DNA from: Prochlorothrix hollandica PCC 9006 = CALU 1027
GTDB lineage: Bacteria; Cyanobacteriota; Cyanobacteriia; Prochlorotrichales; Prochlorotrichaceae
Assembly: GCF_000332315.1 (NCBI RefSeq)
Contig: NZ_KB235941.1
Span: 1,062,964 to 1,096,005, forward strand
Length of the DNA stretch: 33,042 nt
Direction: 5' to 3'
Below are positions 15,840 through 23,044 of the stretch, in pieces. Position 1 is the first letter of the stretch, and every line of letters starts with the position of its first letter. The position numbers and the translations under genes are program-made. The notes beneath the pieces are model-generated. The model was not told the origin of the DNA. It made no database searches and was given only the letters and a program-made list of their open reading frames with translations.

Positions 15840-17036
15840 TTAAGGATGATCCTTAGGCTCCTCAAACTGTTTCTTTTCCTGGATTACCGCTTCATTCAAG
15901 TCCAGACCGGGGTAAGTGGAGGTATAGGGCGATCGGCCCAACAGCCGTGTCACCTGATCCCAGGCCCGGAACCGCAGCCAGCCCACCACCCCATCGGGCA
16001 GCACCGTCACCACCAACAGGAACAGCGCCCCCTGGAAAAAGAGCCACACCTCTGGGAACTTCTCACTGAGCAAACTGCGGCCATAGTTCACCGCCACAGC
16101 CCCGACGATCGCCCCCACCAAGGTAGCTCGTCCCCCCACCGCCACCCAGATCACCATCTCAATGGAAAAGGCAATATCCATATATTGGGGTGAGACAATG
16201 CCCGACTGCACCGTATACAGGGCACCGGCAATGCCCGCCATCGCGCCCGAAACGGCAAAGACCACCACCTTAAACAGTGTGGGATTATAGCCCGAAAAAC
16301 GCACCCGACTTTCATCGTCCCGGATGGCCACCAGTAACCGGCCAAAACGCCCACTGGTCAAGCCTCGGCAGAGAATATAAATAACCGCCAACATCAACAC
16401 CGTCAGCACATAAAACTGAAACTGCATCTCAGGACTGCCCACCTCCTGGCCAAACAGAAACTGGGTAGAGGTTTTGAGACCATTGGTGCCGTTGATTAGT
16501 TTTTGTTGACCATTGAAAAGATTGAAAAACACCACCAAGGCCGCTTGGGTCAAAATCGAAAAATAGACCCCCCGAATGCGGTTGCGGAACACCAGGTAGC
16601 CTAAAATAGCCGCTACTACCAAGGGGAGCACCACGATCGCCCCTAGGGTGAAGGGAAACGAATAAAACGGTTGCCAAAAACCGGGTAACTCCGACACCCC
16701 ATAGAGGGTAAAAAATTCAGGTAATTGGCCCGCTGGTTGGCCCGCTGGCAATTGCAAGTTGAGGTGCATGGCCAAGGCATAGCCCCCCAAGGCAAAGAAA
16801 ATGCCATGGCCCAGGCTCAGTAGCCCTGTAAAGCCCCAAATTAAGTCAATCCCCAGGGCCACGATCGCCAAGGCCAGAAAACGACCCAGCAAGGTTAACC
16901 GAAAATCCGACAGGATCAGGGGCAGGATCAGGGTTAGCACCAGGACCACTCCCCCCAGCCACAGCCCTTCCGTCAGCAACGCCTGCTTGCGTCCGCCGTT
17001 GCCCTCCCCTGTTGCCATTGTGCGACTCACCACCAT
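15840..17036 (-). CDS. urtC: Urea ABC transporter permease UrtC
   Basis: The 398-residue membrane protein belongs to the LivM-type permeases of branched-chain amino acid and urea transporters. It has about ten hydrophobic segments and the family stretches GIDLIWGFTGLLSLGHG, VLTQAALVVFFNLFNG, TNGLKTSTQFLFG and RVRFSGYNPTLFKVVVFAVSG, plus AGIAGALYTVQSGIVSPQYM, which covers the loop contacting the ATPase. UrtC pairs with UrtB to form the channel for urea in the plasma membrane. It follows urtB on the same strand, but 455 bp of repeats separate them. Normally urtD and urtE follow; here the next gene, tsaC, faces the other way, so the ATPase genes must be elsewhere. An ATG start at 17036 is used; an internal ATG at codon 7 is possible. 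Confidence 0.94.
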   Translation of the reverse strand: MVVSRTMATGEGNGGRKQALLTEGLWLGGVVLVLTLILPLILSDFRLTLLGRFLALAIVALGIDLIWGFTGLLSLGHGIFFALGGYALAMHLNLQLPAGQPAGQLPEFFTLYGVSELPGFWQPFYSFPFTLGAIVVLPLVVAAILGYLVFRNRIRGVYFSILTQAALVVFFNLFNGQQKLINGTNGLKTSTQFLFGQEVGSPEMQFQFYVLTVLMLAVIYILCRGLTSGRFGRLLVAIRDDESRVRFSGYNPTLFKVVVFAVSGAMAGIAGALYTVQSGIVSPQYMDIAFSIEMVIWVAVGGRATLVGAIVGAVAVNYGRSLLSEKFPEVWLFFQGALFLLVVTVLPDGVVGWLRFRAWDQVTRLLGRSPYTSTYPGLDLNEAVIQEKKQFEEPKDHP

Positions 17037-17047
17037 AATCGGACTCT

Positions 17048-17145
17048 CTTGTACGTGCTTACTTGTGCGTGCTTACTTGTACGTGCTTACTTGTGCGTGC
17101 TTACTTGTGCGTGCTTACTTGTGCGTGCTTACTTGTGCGGGCTGA
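17048..17145. repeat. Seven tandem 14-bp repeats upstream of urtC
   Basis: Seven head-to-tail copies of CTTGTRCGTGCTTA run from 17048 to 17145; units one and three have A at the variable site and the last is CTTGTGCGGGCTGA. The array starts 11 bp from the urtC start codon, so in the urtB-urtC transcript it would lie in the ribosome loading region. A stretch so regular is expected to vary in copy number. Confidence 0.95.
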
Positions 17146-17173
17146 CTTACGCAATGTGCGACCTTTCCGAAGA

Positions 17174-17437
17174 CCCTCACCCTAAATCCCTCTCCCAGAG
17201 TCTACTGTGTACACACAAATGGATCTAAACCTCAAACCCCTGATGCTAGCGCCCCTCGCCCCCCAATTTCGGGAAGAAATGCCATCTGATTCCCCTCCTT
17301 TGGAGGGGTAGGGGTGGTTTAACCTGGCGATCGCAGCAGAGGATTAGCAATACTCCGAGTTATGTGTACACGGTAGCTCCCAGAGTGGGAAAGGGACTTT
17401 GAAGAAATCTGTCTGTCCTTCTCCAGTTGGCTGAGGG
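17174..17437. repeat. Palindromic CCCTCACCC repeat split by a MITE
   Basis: The left part (17174-17201, CCCTCACCCTAAATCCCTC and onward) and the right part (17387-17437, GGGAAAGGGACTTTGAA, then TCCTTCTCCA and GGCTGAGGG) together make one copy of the repeat seen whole at 18738-18833. The two parts are pushed apart by the 175-bp element at 17202-17376 plus its duplicated target. The right part also lacks one of the two hairpins of the intact copy. Confidence 0.85.
17202..17376. mobile_element. 175-bp MITE with terminal inverted repeats and 10-bp target duplication
   Basis: The element starts CTACTGTGTACACA and ends TGTGTACACGGTAG, inverted repeats matching at 13 of 14 positions. It is bordered on both sides by CTCCCAGAGT (17192-17201 and 17377-17386), a perfect 10-bp direct duplication. 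It has no coding capacity and must be moved by a transposase encoded elsewhere; the target length would suit an IS4-like enzyme, but that is inference. Inside it, near 17294-17320, lies yet another palindromic motif (CCCCTCCTTTGGAGGGG), and it contains GCGATCGC. Confidence 0.88.
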
Positions 17438-17473
17438 CAGCGGAATCCGGTGCTGAGGGCAGCGGAATCCGGT
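17430..17473. repeat. Two tandem copies of a 22-bp unit
   Basis: The unit starts GCTGAGGGCAGCGG and ends AATCCGGT; it occurs at 17430-17451 and again at 17452-17473 without a spacer and without change. It lies 18 bp from the urtB stop codon. Perfect identity suggests a recent duplication. Confidence 0.9.
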
Positions 17474-17491
17474 TATAAACCAGTCCCCTGC

Positions 17492-18664
17492 CTAGGCATC
17501 CACCGTGCGACCCTTTTGGGGGAACATCCCCGCTGGCCGAATCTGGAGGAAACCAATGATCAACGCAAAAACTAACACCTTAGCCATACTGGTGGTGGCA
17601 AAGAAATTAACCAGATCAATCAGGGGTTGCAGGGCTTCCGATTGGACGGAGGTCAAAACCGTCGCCAAGGTGCCAGAACCGACCACATAGCTGACGGTAC
17701 CAATGGCCAAGGCAGCGACAATGCTTCCCACCAACTTACCCACACCCCCCACGACCACCACCATAAAGGCATCCACAATGTAGTTACCCCCCAGGTTGGG
17801 TCCGACGGAGCCGAGGAGCGTGACGGCGCAACCGGCCACCCCCGCCAACCCGGAACCCAGGGCAAAGGTGAGGGCATCGACGGTGTTGGTGGGAATGCCG
17901 AGACAGGAACTCATTTCCCGGTTCTGGGTCACGGCTCGGATGCGTAACCCCCAGGCCGATCGCTGCAAAAACCAGTAAACGCCCCCTAAACAGAGGGCTG
18001 TCAGCACAATGATAAAGAGGCGAGCATAGGGGAATTGAAAGGTGCCGATTTCCAGCCCCCCCTGTAACCAGCCGGGAGCGCTGACATCGATGTTGCGGGC
18101 GCTGAACCAGGGTTGCGCCAGCTTATCGGTTTTGTTCAACAGCAGACCGGTGCTGACGCTGATGCCACTGACCAGAGGGAGCAGCAGGGCGATCGCCCAA
18201 CCTCGGATTCTGTCCCAGTTGGGGCGGCGGCTGAGGAACCACATGGCTCCAAAAAACAGGGCTGAAAACAGCACCACGGCAATGGTCAGGGACCAACTGA
18301 CGCTGCGCACCCACTGCCGCAAAATCAGGCTTACGCCCCAGGTGGCCAGCAGGGTTTCCAGTGGTCGCCCGTAGAGATAGCGAATGACCCCCCGTTCCAG
18401 CAACAATCCCACCGCCGCCGCCATCAGAAAGGCAGCGGGTAAGGCAGCAAAAATATAGAGATTAAACAGGGCGGGGTTATCCATGGCCTTAAAGCCGTTT
18501 TGCACCACAAAGGTGGTGTAGGCTCCCAGCATCATCAGTTCCCCATGGGCCAGGTTAATGACCCCCATTAAGCCAAACACAATGGCTAGCCCCAGGGCAG
18601 CAAGGAGCAATACTGCACCGATGCTAATGCCGTTAAAAATACCGTCTAAGAGGGTTTGTACCAC
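17492..18664 (-). CDS. urtB: Urea ABC transporter permease UrtB
   Basis: The 390-residue LivH-type permease has about nine membrane segments. Family stretches are GIFNGISIGAVLLLAALGLA, FGLMGVINLAHGELMMLGAY, LLERGVIRYLYGRPLETLLA and the coupling-loop region RAVTQNREMSSCLGI followed by TFALGSGLAGVAG. It forms the urea channel with UrtC. A hydrophobic, non-conserved insert of about 60 residues (SWSLTIAVVLF to LLLNKTDK) separates the two halves, as in other UrtB proteins. The start is a GTG at 18664 with no strong ribosome binding site. In the usual urtABCDE order it should directly follow urtA; here a cold-shock-domain gene lies between them. Confidence 0.94.
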   Translation of the reverse strand: MVQTLLDGIFNGISIGAVLLLAALGLAIVFGLMGVINLAHGELMMLGAYTTFVVQNGFKAMDNPALFNLYIFAALPAAFLMAAAVGLLLERGVIRYLYGRPLETLLATWGVSLILRQWVRSVSWSLTIAVVLFSALFFGAMWFLSRRPNWDRIRGWAIALLLPLVSGISVSTGLLLNKTDKLAQPWFSARNIDVSAPGWLQGGLEIGTFQFPYARLFIIVLTALCLGGVYWFLQRSAWGLRIRAVTQNREMSSCLGIPTNTVDALTFALGSGLAGVAGCAVTLLGSVGPNLGGNYIVDAFMVVVVGGVGKLVGSIVAALAIGTVSYVVGSGTLATVLTSVQSEALQPLIDLVNFFATTSMAKVLVFALIIGFLQIRPAGMFPQKGRTVDA

Positions 18665-18737
18665 GGTTTATCTAGCCTAGTCTTGGTAAGCTGAGTCTCT
18701 GAAACGCTGAATTATTGGGTGCATCCCGCTTTGGCGG

Positions 18738-18833
18738 CCCTCACCCTAAATCCCTCTCCCAGAACGGGAGAGGGACTTTGAACGTTCTGGCTCCCCTTCT
18801 CCCTCCCTGGGAGAAGGGGCTGGGGGATGAGGG
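18738..18833. repeat. Palindromic CCCTCACCC repeat, intact copy with twin hairpins
   Basis: The 96-bp unit begins CCCTCACCCTAAATC and ends GGGATGAGGG. It has two perfect hairpins: CCCTCTCCC (18752-18760) with GGGAGAGGG (18766-18774), and CCCTTCTCCC (18794-18803) with GGGAGAAGGG (18809-18818). Each loop is five bases. It lies between the cold-shock-domain gene and urtB and would be present in a transcript running from one to the other. Confidence 0.9.
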
Positions 18834-18919
18834 ATGACGAGCAAGTTGCCAAACTGGGATGCTCCCGAATTGTTGAAACATGAAGCTGTCAAACACCGAA
18901 GGATCTACCCCAGGTCTGG

Positions 18920-19657
18920 CTATCGCGGTCGCGGTGCCTGGGTCCATCCGGCAGCGATCGCCTCCGCCTCAGTACAAAACCACCGCTCCCCATGTTCTGG
19001 CTGAATGCGGGTTCCCTCGTATTCTGGCATCCCTGGAACGTGGTAAAACTTTTTGCTGTCGCTAATGGAAATATTGCCCTTGATGTTACACCCCGCATTA
19101 GAGGATCCTTGAGGGCTATTAGCAGAGGTTACCGTAACGCCAGAACCATTGGCATTGGGATTGAGGGTGGGGCGCGCGATCGGCGTGGGAGTTGGTTTAG
19201 GGGTGGCGGCAGGGCGGTTTACCGCTGCGGGGGGAGGCGTTGCCGCCACGGGGGCATTGGGTTTAGCCTGAACGATAGCCGGTGGTGGCCCGTTGTCTTT
19301 CAACCAGTAGTACACGGAGGCACCGACGACCACCGGGACTAACAGCACGACGATGCCCCAAGCAAACCCCTGGACACTGCCCTGGAGAACAGGGGTGGGT
19401 GTAGCTGATTTGGCAGAGGATCGCCCCGACGATCGGGGCTGGGAGGCCGTAACCCCGGCGATCGTGGCACGGTTTGCCTGGAGCTTGCCCTGGGGGTTGC
19501 GGCTGAGTTGATAGGTAATGATGTCCCCCACTTGGGGGCGACGAGACAATTTAGAGAGGGCACTGATGTGGAGAAAGACATCGGAATTGCCCTCATCAGG
19601 TTGAATAAATCCAAAGCCCCGATCGTCATGCCATTGCTTAAGGCGACCTCGATTCAT
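18920..19657 (-). CDS. Cold-shock domain, membrane anchor and C-terminal sunset-like domain protein
   Basis: From the ATG at 19657 the protein has 245 residues. Residues 1 to about 65 are a cold-shock domain with both RNA-binding motifs (GFGFIQPD and DVFLHIS). One hydrophobic helix follows (GIVVLLVPVVVGASVYYWL, roughly 100-120), then a proline- and alanine-rich linker. The compact C-terminal segment contains GCNIKGNISISDSKKFYHVPG and GERWFCTEAEAIAAGWTQA. The last part resembles the small 'sunset' or nuclease-tail domain found at the ends of bacterial envelope proteins. The layout predicts a cytoplasmic RNA-binding head and an exported tail. A TTG at 19669 would add four residues but is less likely. 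It lies between urtA and urtB on the same strand; a role in urea uptake is not implied. Its function is unknown. Confidence 0.8.
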   Translation of the reverse strand: MNRGRLKQWHDDRGFGFIQPDEGNSDVFLHISALSKLSRRPQVGDIITYQLSRNPQGKLQANRATIAGVTASQPRSSGRSSAKSATPTPVLQGSVQGFAWGIVVLLVPVVVGASVYYWLKDNGPPPAIVQAKPNAPVAATPPPAAVNRPAATPKPTPTPIARPTLNPNANGSGVTVTSANSPQGSSNAGCNIKGNISISDSKKFYHVPGMPEYEGTRIQPEHGERWFCTEAEAIAAGWTQAPRPR

Positions 19658-19769
19658 AAGCCAAACCAAATAACTAAACCTGAGAAATCATCAGAATTTA
19701 GTTTAGCCCATGGGCGAAGCTAGCCAAGTGGGCCTGGTTGAGTGACAAACGAGGGTCGCTGTAATCGCT

Positions 19770-19889
19770 GTAGGTTGGCTAGTAGATTGGCTAGAGAAAC
19801 GAAACCCAACAGCCATACCGTGGCTAGAGGAACGAAACCCAACAGCCACAAGGGTTGTGTTGGGTTTCGCAAGGCTCTACCCAACCTAC
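19770..19889. repeat. Dispersed repeat, GTAGGTTGGG family, with internal duplication
   Basis: The 120-bp segment begins GTAGGTTGGCTAGTAG and ends AAGGCTCTACCCAACCTAC. The internal unit CTAGAG(A/G)AACGAAACCC followed by AACAGCCA occurs twice. It lies between urtA and the cold-shock-domain gene, 88 bp from the urtA stop. Confidence 0.85.
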
Positions 19890-19976
19890 GAAAACAGGGT
19901 CTTTTCAGACGTTTTGTTCAGTCAAGCAGTAGGTGGGCAGTGCCCACCCCAGACATTGGGACGCGATCGCAGCCCC

Positions 19977-21287
19977 TTACATTTCGTACTTGCCACCCTT
20001 GGCCGGATCAGACCAGTCACAGGCATAGCCCTTGGTCTCAGGCACAAACTGGTTCCAGGGAATGGGATCCACCGCTGCATCGCTGGCGTAAACAATGTCA
20101 AACAGACCATCATCCCGCACTTCACCAATGCGCACCCACTTAGAAATGTGGTGGTTGGGGTTCATCTTCACAGGACCTTCGGGAGCATCAAACTCCTGAC
20201 CATAGGCCGCCATGCGCACCGCTTCCAGATCCGTGGTGCCTGCTTTCTCCACCGCCTGCTTCCACAGATAAACCATGATGTAGGCAGCTTCCATGGGGTC
20301 GTTGGTGACCCGATCGGCCCCGTACTTGGCCTTAAAGGCTTCCACCCAAGTGGTATTGGCAGGATTCTCAACAGTCTGGAAGTAGTTCCAAGCCGCATAG
20401 TGGCCCACCAAGAACTCTTTACCAATCTGGCGGACTTCCTCTTCCGCAATACTGACGGACATCACGGGATACTTGTCCGGAGTCATGCCTGCACCCTTCA
20501 ATTGCTTGAAGAAGGCCACGTTGCTGTCCCCATTCAAGCTGTTGAAAATTACACCGCCATCGGGTAATGCAGCCTTAATTTTGGAGATAATGGGGGTAAC
20601 TTCGGTATTCCCCAGGGGAAGATAGTCTTCACCCACGGTTTCACCACCCAGGGCTTTGAGCTGCTCCTTAATAATGGTGTTAGCGGTGCGGGGGAACACA
20701 TAATCGGATCCCACCAGGAAGAATTGCTTGCCTTTATTCTCCAGCAACCAAGACACCGCCGGTTCGATTTGCTGGTTGGGGGCAGCACCGGTATAGAAGA
20801 TGTTCTTGGAACATTCCTGCCCTTCATACTGCACCGGATACCAGAGCATATGATTTTTCGATTCAAACACGGGCAACACGGCTTTGCGGCTGGCGGAAGT
20901 CCAGCAACCAAAAACCACGGAAACCGCGTCTTGGTCAATGAGTTTGGTGGCTTTTTCGGCGAAGGTGGGCCAGTCAGAGGCTCCATCTTCCTTAACAATT
21001 TCAATCTGCTTGCCCAGGATACCCCCGGCAGCGTTGATTTCTTCGATGGCCAACTCTTCCGCATCGACCACGGTGGTTTCACTAATGGCCATGGTGCCAC
21101 TGAGGGAGTGGAGCAGACCCACCTTGATGGTGTCGCCTCCCCCAGTGCTGGCGGCGGGTTCCGTGGTGGGGTCGGTGGTGCCGGTGGTGTCATCGGTGGG
21201 GGCGGTGGTATCGCCGCCACAGGCTTTCAGAAAAATGCTGGTGCCGATCGCAGCGGAACTATAGACTAAAAATTTACGTCGTTTCAT
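19977..21287 (-). CDS. urtA: Urea ABC transporter substrate-binding lipoprotein UrtA
   Basis: The 436-residue protein captures urea outside the plasma membrane for UrtBC. I start it at the ATG at 21287 ([15 protein letters not shown]), which gives a twin-arginine-like signal peptide ending in the lipobox FLKAC, so it is probably lipid-anchored. The GTG at 21308 would place six residues before this signal. A threonine-rich spacer follows, then the family sequence [37 protein letters not shown] and [15 protein letters not shown], all typical of the amide/urea-binding Peripla_BP group. [21 protein letters not shown] is diagnostic for UrtA. The long 5' leader and NtcA box upstream predict induction by nitrogen shortage. 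Confidence 0.95.
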   Translation of the reverse strand: MKRRKFLVYSSAAIGTSIFLKACGGDTTAPTDDTTGTTDPTTEPAASTGGGDTIKVGLLHSLSGTMAISETTVVDAEELAIEEINAAGGILGKQIEIVKEDGASDWPTFAEKATKLIDQDAVSVVFGCWTSASRKAVLPVFESKNHMLWYPVQYEGQECSKNIFYTGAAPNQQIEPAVSWLLENKGKQFFLVGSDYVFPRTANTIIKEQLKALGGETVGEDYLPLGNTEVTPIISKIKAALPDGGVIFNSLNGDSNVAFFKQLKGAGMTPDKYPVMSVSIAEEEVRQIGKEFLVGHYAAWNYFQTVENPANTTWVEAFKAKYGADRVTNDPMEAAYIMVYLWKQAVEKAGTTDLEAVRMAAYGQEFDAPEGPVKMNPNHHISKWVRIGEVRDDGLFDIVYASDAAVDPIPWNQFVPETKGYACDWSDPAKGGKYEM

Positions 21288-21445
21288 GGGCGTTATGGTT
21301 GACTCCACACACTAAAAAACTGCTGGGTTCCCCAGGTCGCGATCGCCATCGCTCTGGTTCCTCGGTATGACGTTGGGCCACCCAAGGGTTCGAGAGAAGA
21401 CGTGAAGGGAAGACTAGCCGAAGCTAATCAAACAGCACCAGATCC

Positions 21446-21464
21446 ATAGGTCGCAGAGACCTAT
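21446..21464. other. Perfect hairpin in the urtA 5' leader
   Basis: ATAGGTC (21446-21452) and GACCTAT (21458-21464) form a seven-pair stem with a five-base loop. The site is about 160 bp upstream of the urtA start and inside the transcript predicted from the NtcA promoter. There is no T run, so it is not an intrinsic terminator; a stability or protein-binding role is possible but unproven. Confidence 0.55.
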
Positions 21465-21751
21465 CAATGCGGTGAGCGTTGGCAATCCCAAACCTGGGGA
21501 AATCTTGTATCTCTGGTTCCTAGGACTGATCTGAATCTGCCACGGCTACAGAACTTAGCACCCAGGCCAAGCTCACGCAGTCTAAGCTTACGATTCCTAT
21601 CCTTCTCGTCCTGGGCATGGACGACAGTTAGGTGACTTCTCTACCGTTCTATCGGTTGCATCAGGATAGAAGGGTCAGGGACTCCGTAGAATAATCGACT
21701 TCCACCAGAGCCACCCGTGGCAAAGAATTTGACCTAGTAACAACCCTCCAA

Positions 21752-21794
21752 ACTCTATGCTGAAATTCAGGGGGCAATTTGTAATCTAGACTAC
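21752..21794 (-). promoter_or_regulatory. NtcA-activated promoter of urtA
   Basis: The sequence GTAATCTAGACTAC at 21781-21794 is a perfect GTA-N8-TAC NtcA box, within a longer near-palindrome (TTTGTA...TACAAA). On the minus strand, 23 bp after it, TAGAGT (21752-21757) matches the TAN3T -10 box. This is exactly the canonical class II NtcA promoter layout (box, 22-23 bp, TAN3T). Transcription would begin near 21745, giving a leader of about 460 nt before urtA. urt genes are known NtcA targets in other cyanobacteria. Confidence 0.85.
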
Positions 21795-21971
21795 AAATAT
21801 CCTTTCCCAACCCTAGAGATTTTCTGGGATTCTACAGCAGTCCGTAATGGATTGTATGGATCGTGTGGTACGTTCCCTCTGGGCGCACACCCCCCAAAGG
21901 GTTTCAGCCATCAAGATCCTGACAACTGATTGAGGATGACTGATGGCCTGCCCTGGGGATGGCGCTGCGAC

Positions 21972-22952
21972 CTAATGGGTCTCAACGACGGTGACACCGG
22001 GTCCAGACTGGGTTAGATAAATTCCACTGAGGATCACCGCAAAACCGACCCAGGTGGTGGGGCTGAGGTGTTCCGCAAAAATGGCCCAGGCCAGGATCGC
22101 ACTGACGATCGGTTCCAACAGCAAAAAGATGGAAATAAAACTGGAGGATAACTGCTTCATGGCATCCGCCAACAGCCGCTGTCCCAGCCCTTCCGACACC
22201 AGCCCCAGGCCAATGACCGCCACCCAGGGGGACAAGGTGGTGGGGAACAGTTGTCCTTCCGTGAACCAGACCAGGGGCAACAGAAAACTGCTACCAATGG
22301 CACAACGCCACAACAGAATCGTGGTGGCACTAAAGCGATGGCGCAACTGTTCCACCACCAAAAAGTAAACCCCCAAAAATACCGCCGACAAGAGGGCATA
22401 GATATCCCCCAACAGGCTCCCCCCCACAGCGCCCTGGATATCCTCCAGGCCCAGGGCTAAGGCTCCCCCCAGGGCAATGACCATCCCCAACAGAAACCTG
22501 CCGCTGAAGCGTTGCCGCAAAAAAAGCCACCCCCCCAAGGTGGTGAAAATGGGGGTCATGTTATTGAGCAGCATTGACTTGGCAACACTGGTGTATTGCA
22601 ACGACATGGCCCAGAGCACCAGGGTCGTCACCGCTGCCAAACCCACACCCATTAATAACAACCACTGGTTGCGGGTGATGGCGGACGATGCGGGGCTAGT
22701 CCCTGAGGTCGAATCTAAGGGGGTTTCTGGGGCATTGCCTTGGATGGCTCCCCGCAGCAACCGCACCCCCCCAAACACAACAAAAAAAATTAACATCCGG
22801 TTGAATACGGTGCCATTGGGTCCCAGTTCTGTTTCGCTAATGCGGATAAAAATGGGGGCAAAGGAGACGGCCAACAGGGCGATACACAGGCTTAGAACCG
22901 TGGCGAGACTAAATCGGGTCTCGGTGGGCCGGGATAAATCAAGATCTAGCAT
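21972..22952 (-). CDS. DMT-superfamily (EamA) transporter
   Basis: The 326-residue protein is very hydrophobic, with two EamA repeats of about five membrane helices each. Recognisable parts are SLCIALLAVSFAPIFIRISE at the start, GVGLAAVTTLVLWAMSLQYT and SVAKSMLLNNMTPIFTTLGG in the first repeat. The second repeat has LLGDIYALLSAVFLGVYFLV and LLEPIVSAILAWAIFAEHLS. These proteins are usually exporters of small metabolites in the inner membrane; the substrate cannot be told. It is oriented as urtA and ends about 180 bp upstream of the NtcA box. It is complete and ordinary. Confidence 0.88.
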   Translation of the reverse strand: MLDLDLSRPTETRFSLATVLSLCIALLAVSFAPIFIRISETELGPNGTVFNRMLIFFVVFGGVRLLRGAIQGNAPETPLDSTSGTSPASSAITRNQWLLLMGVGLAAVTTLVLWAMSLQYTSVAKSMLLNNMTPIFTTLGGWLFLRQRFSGRFLLGMVIALGGALALGLEDIQGAVGGSLLGDIYALLSAVFLGVYFLVVEQLRHRFSATTILLWRCAIGSSFLLPLVWFTEGQLFPTTLSPWVAVIGLGLVSEGLGQRLLADAMKQLSSSFISIFLLLEPIVSAILAWAIFAEHLSPTTWVGFAVILSGIYLTQSGPGVTVVETH

Positions 22953-23014
22953 TGAAGTTGAGGAACAGTTCTGAGGATTCAGTCTGGGATATGGGGAAAC
23001 GCGGTTGACATGCT

Positions 23015-23035
23015 CCCCGACCTAAAGGTGCGGGG
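23015..23035 (-). ncRNA. Right-end hairpin and probable 3' part of the TnpB guide RNA
   Basis: CCCCG (23015-23019) pairs with CGGGG (23031-23035) and ACC (23020-23022) with GGT (23027-23029), one base bulged. It lies 10 bp after the tnpB stop codon. In IS605-type elements the omega RNA ends in the right end of the element and its guide is read from flanking DNA. If so, the guide here is the flanking sequence left of about 23005. Confidence 0.5.
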
Positions 23036-23044
23036 ATTCTCCGG

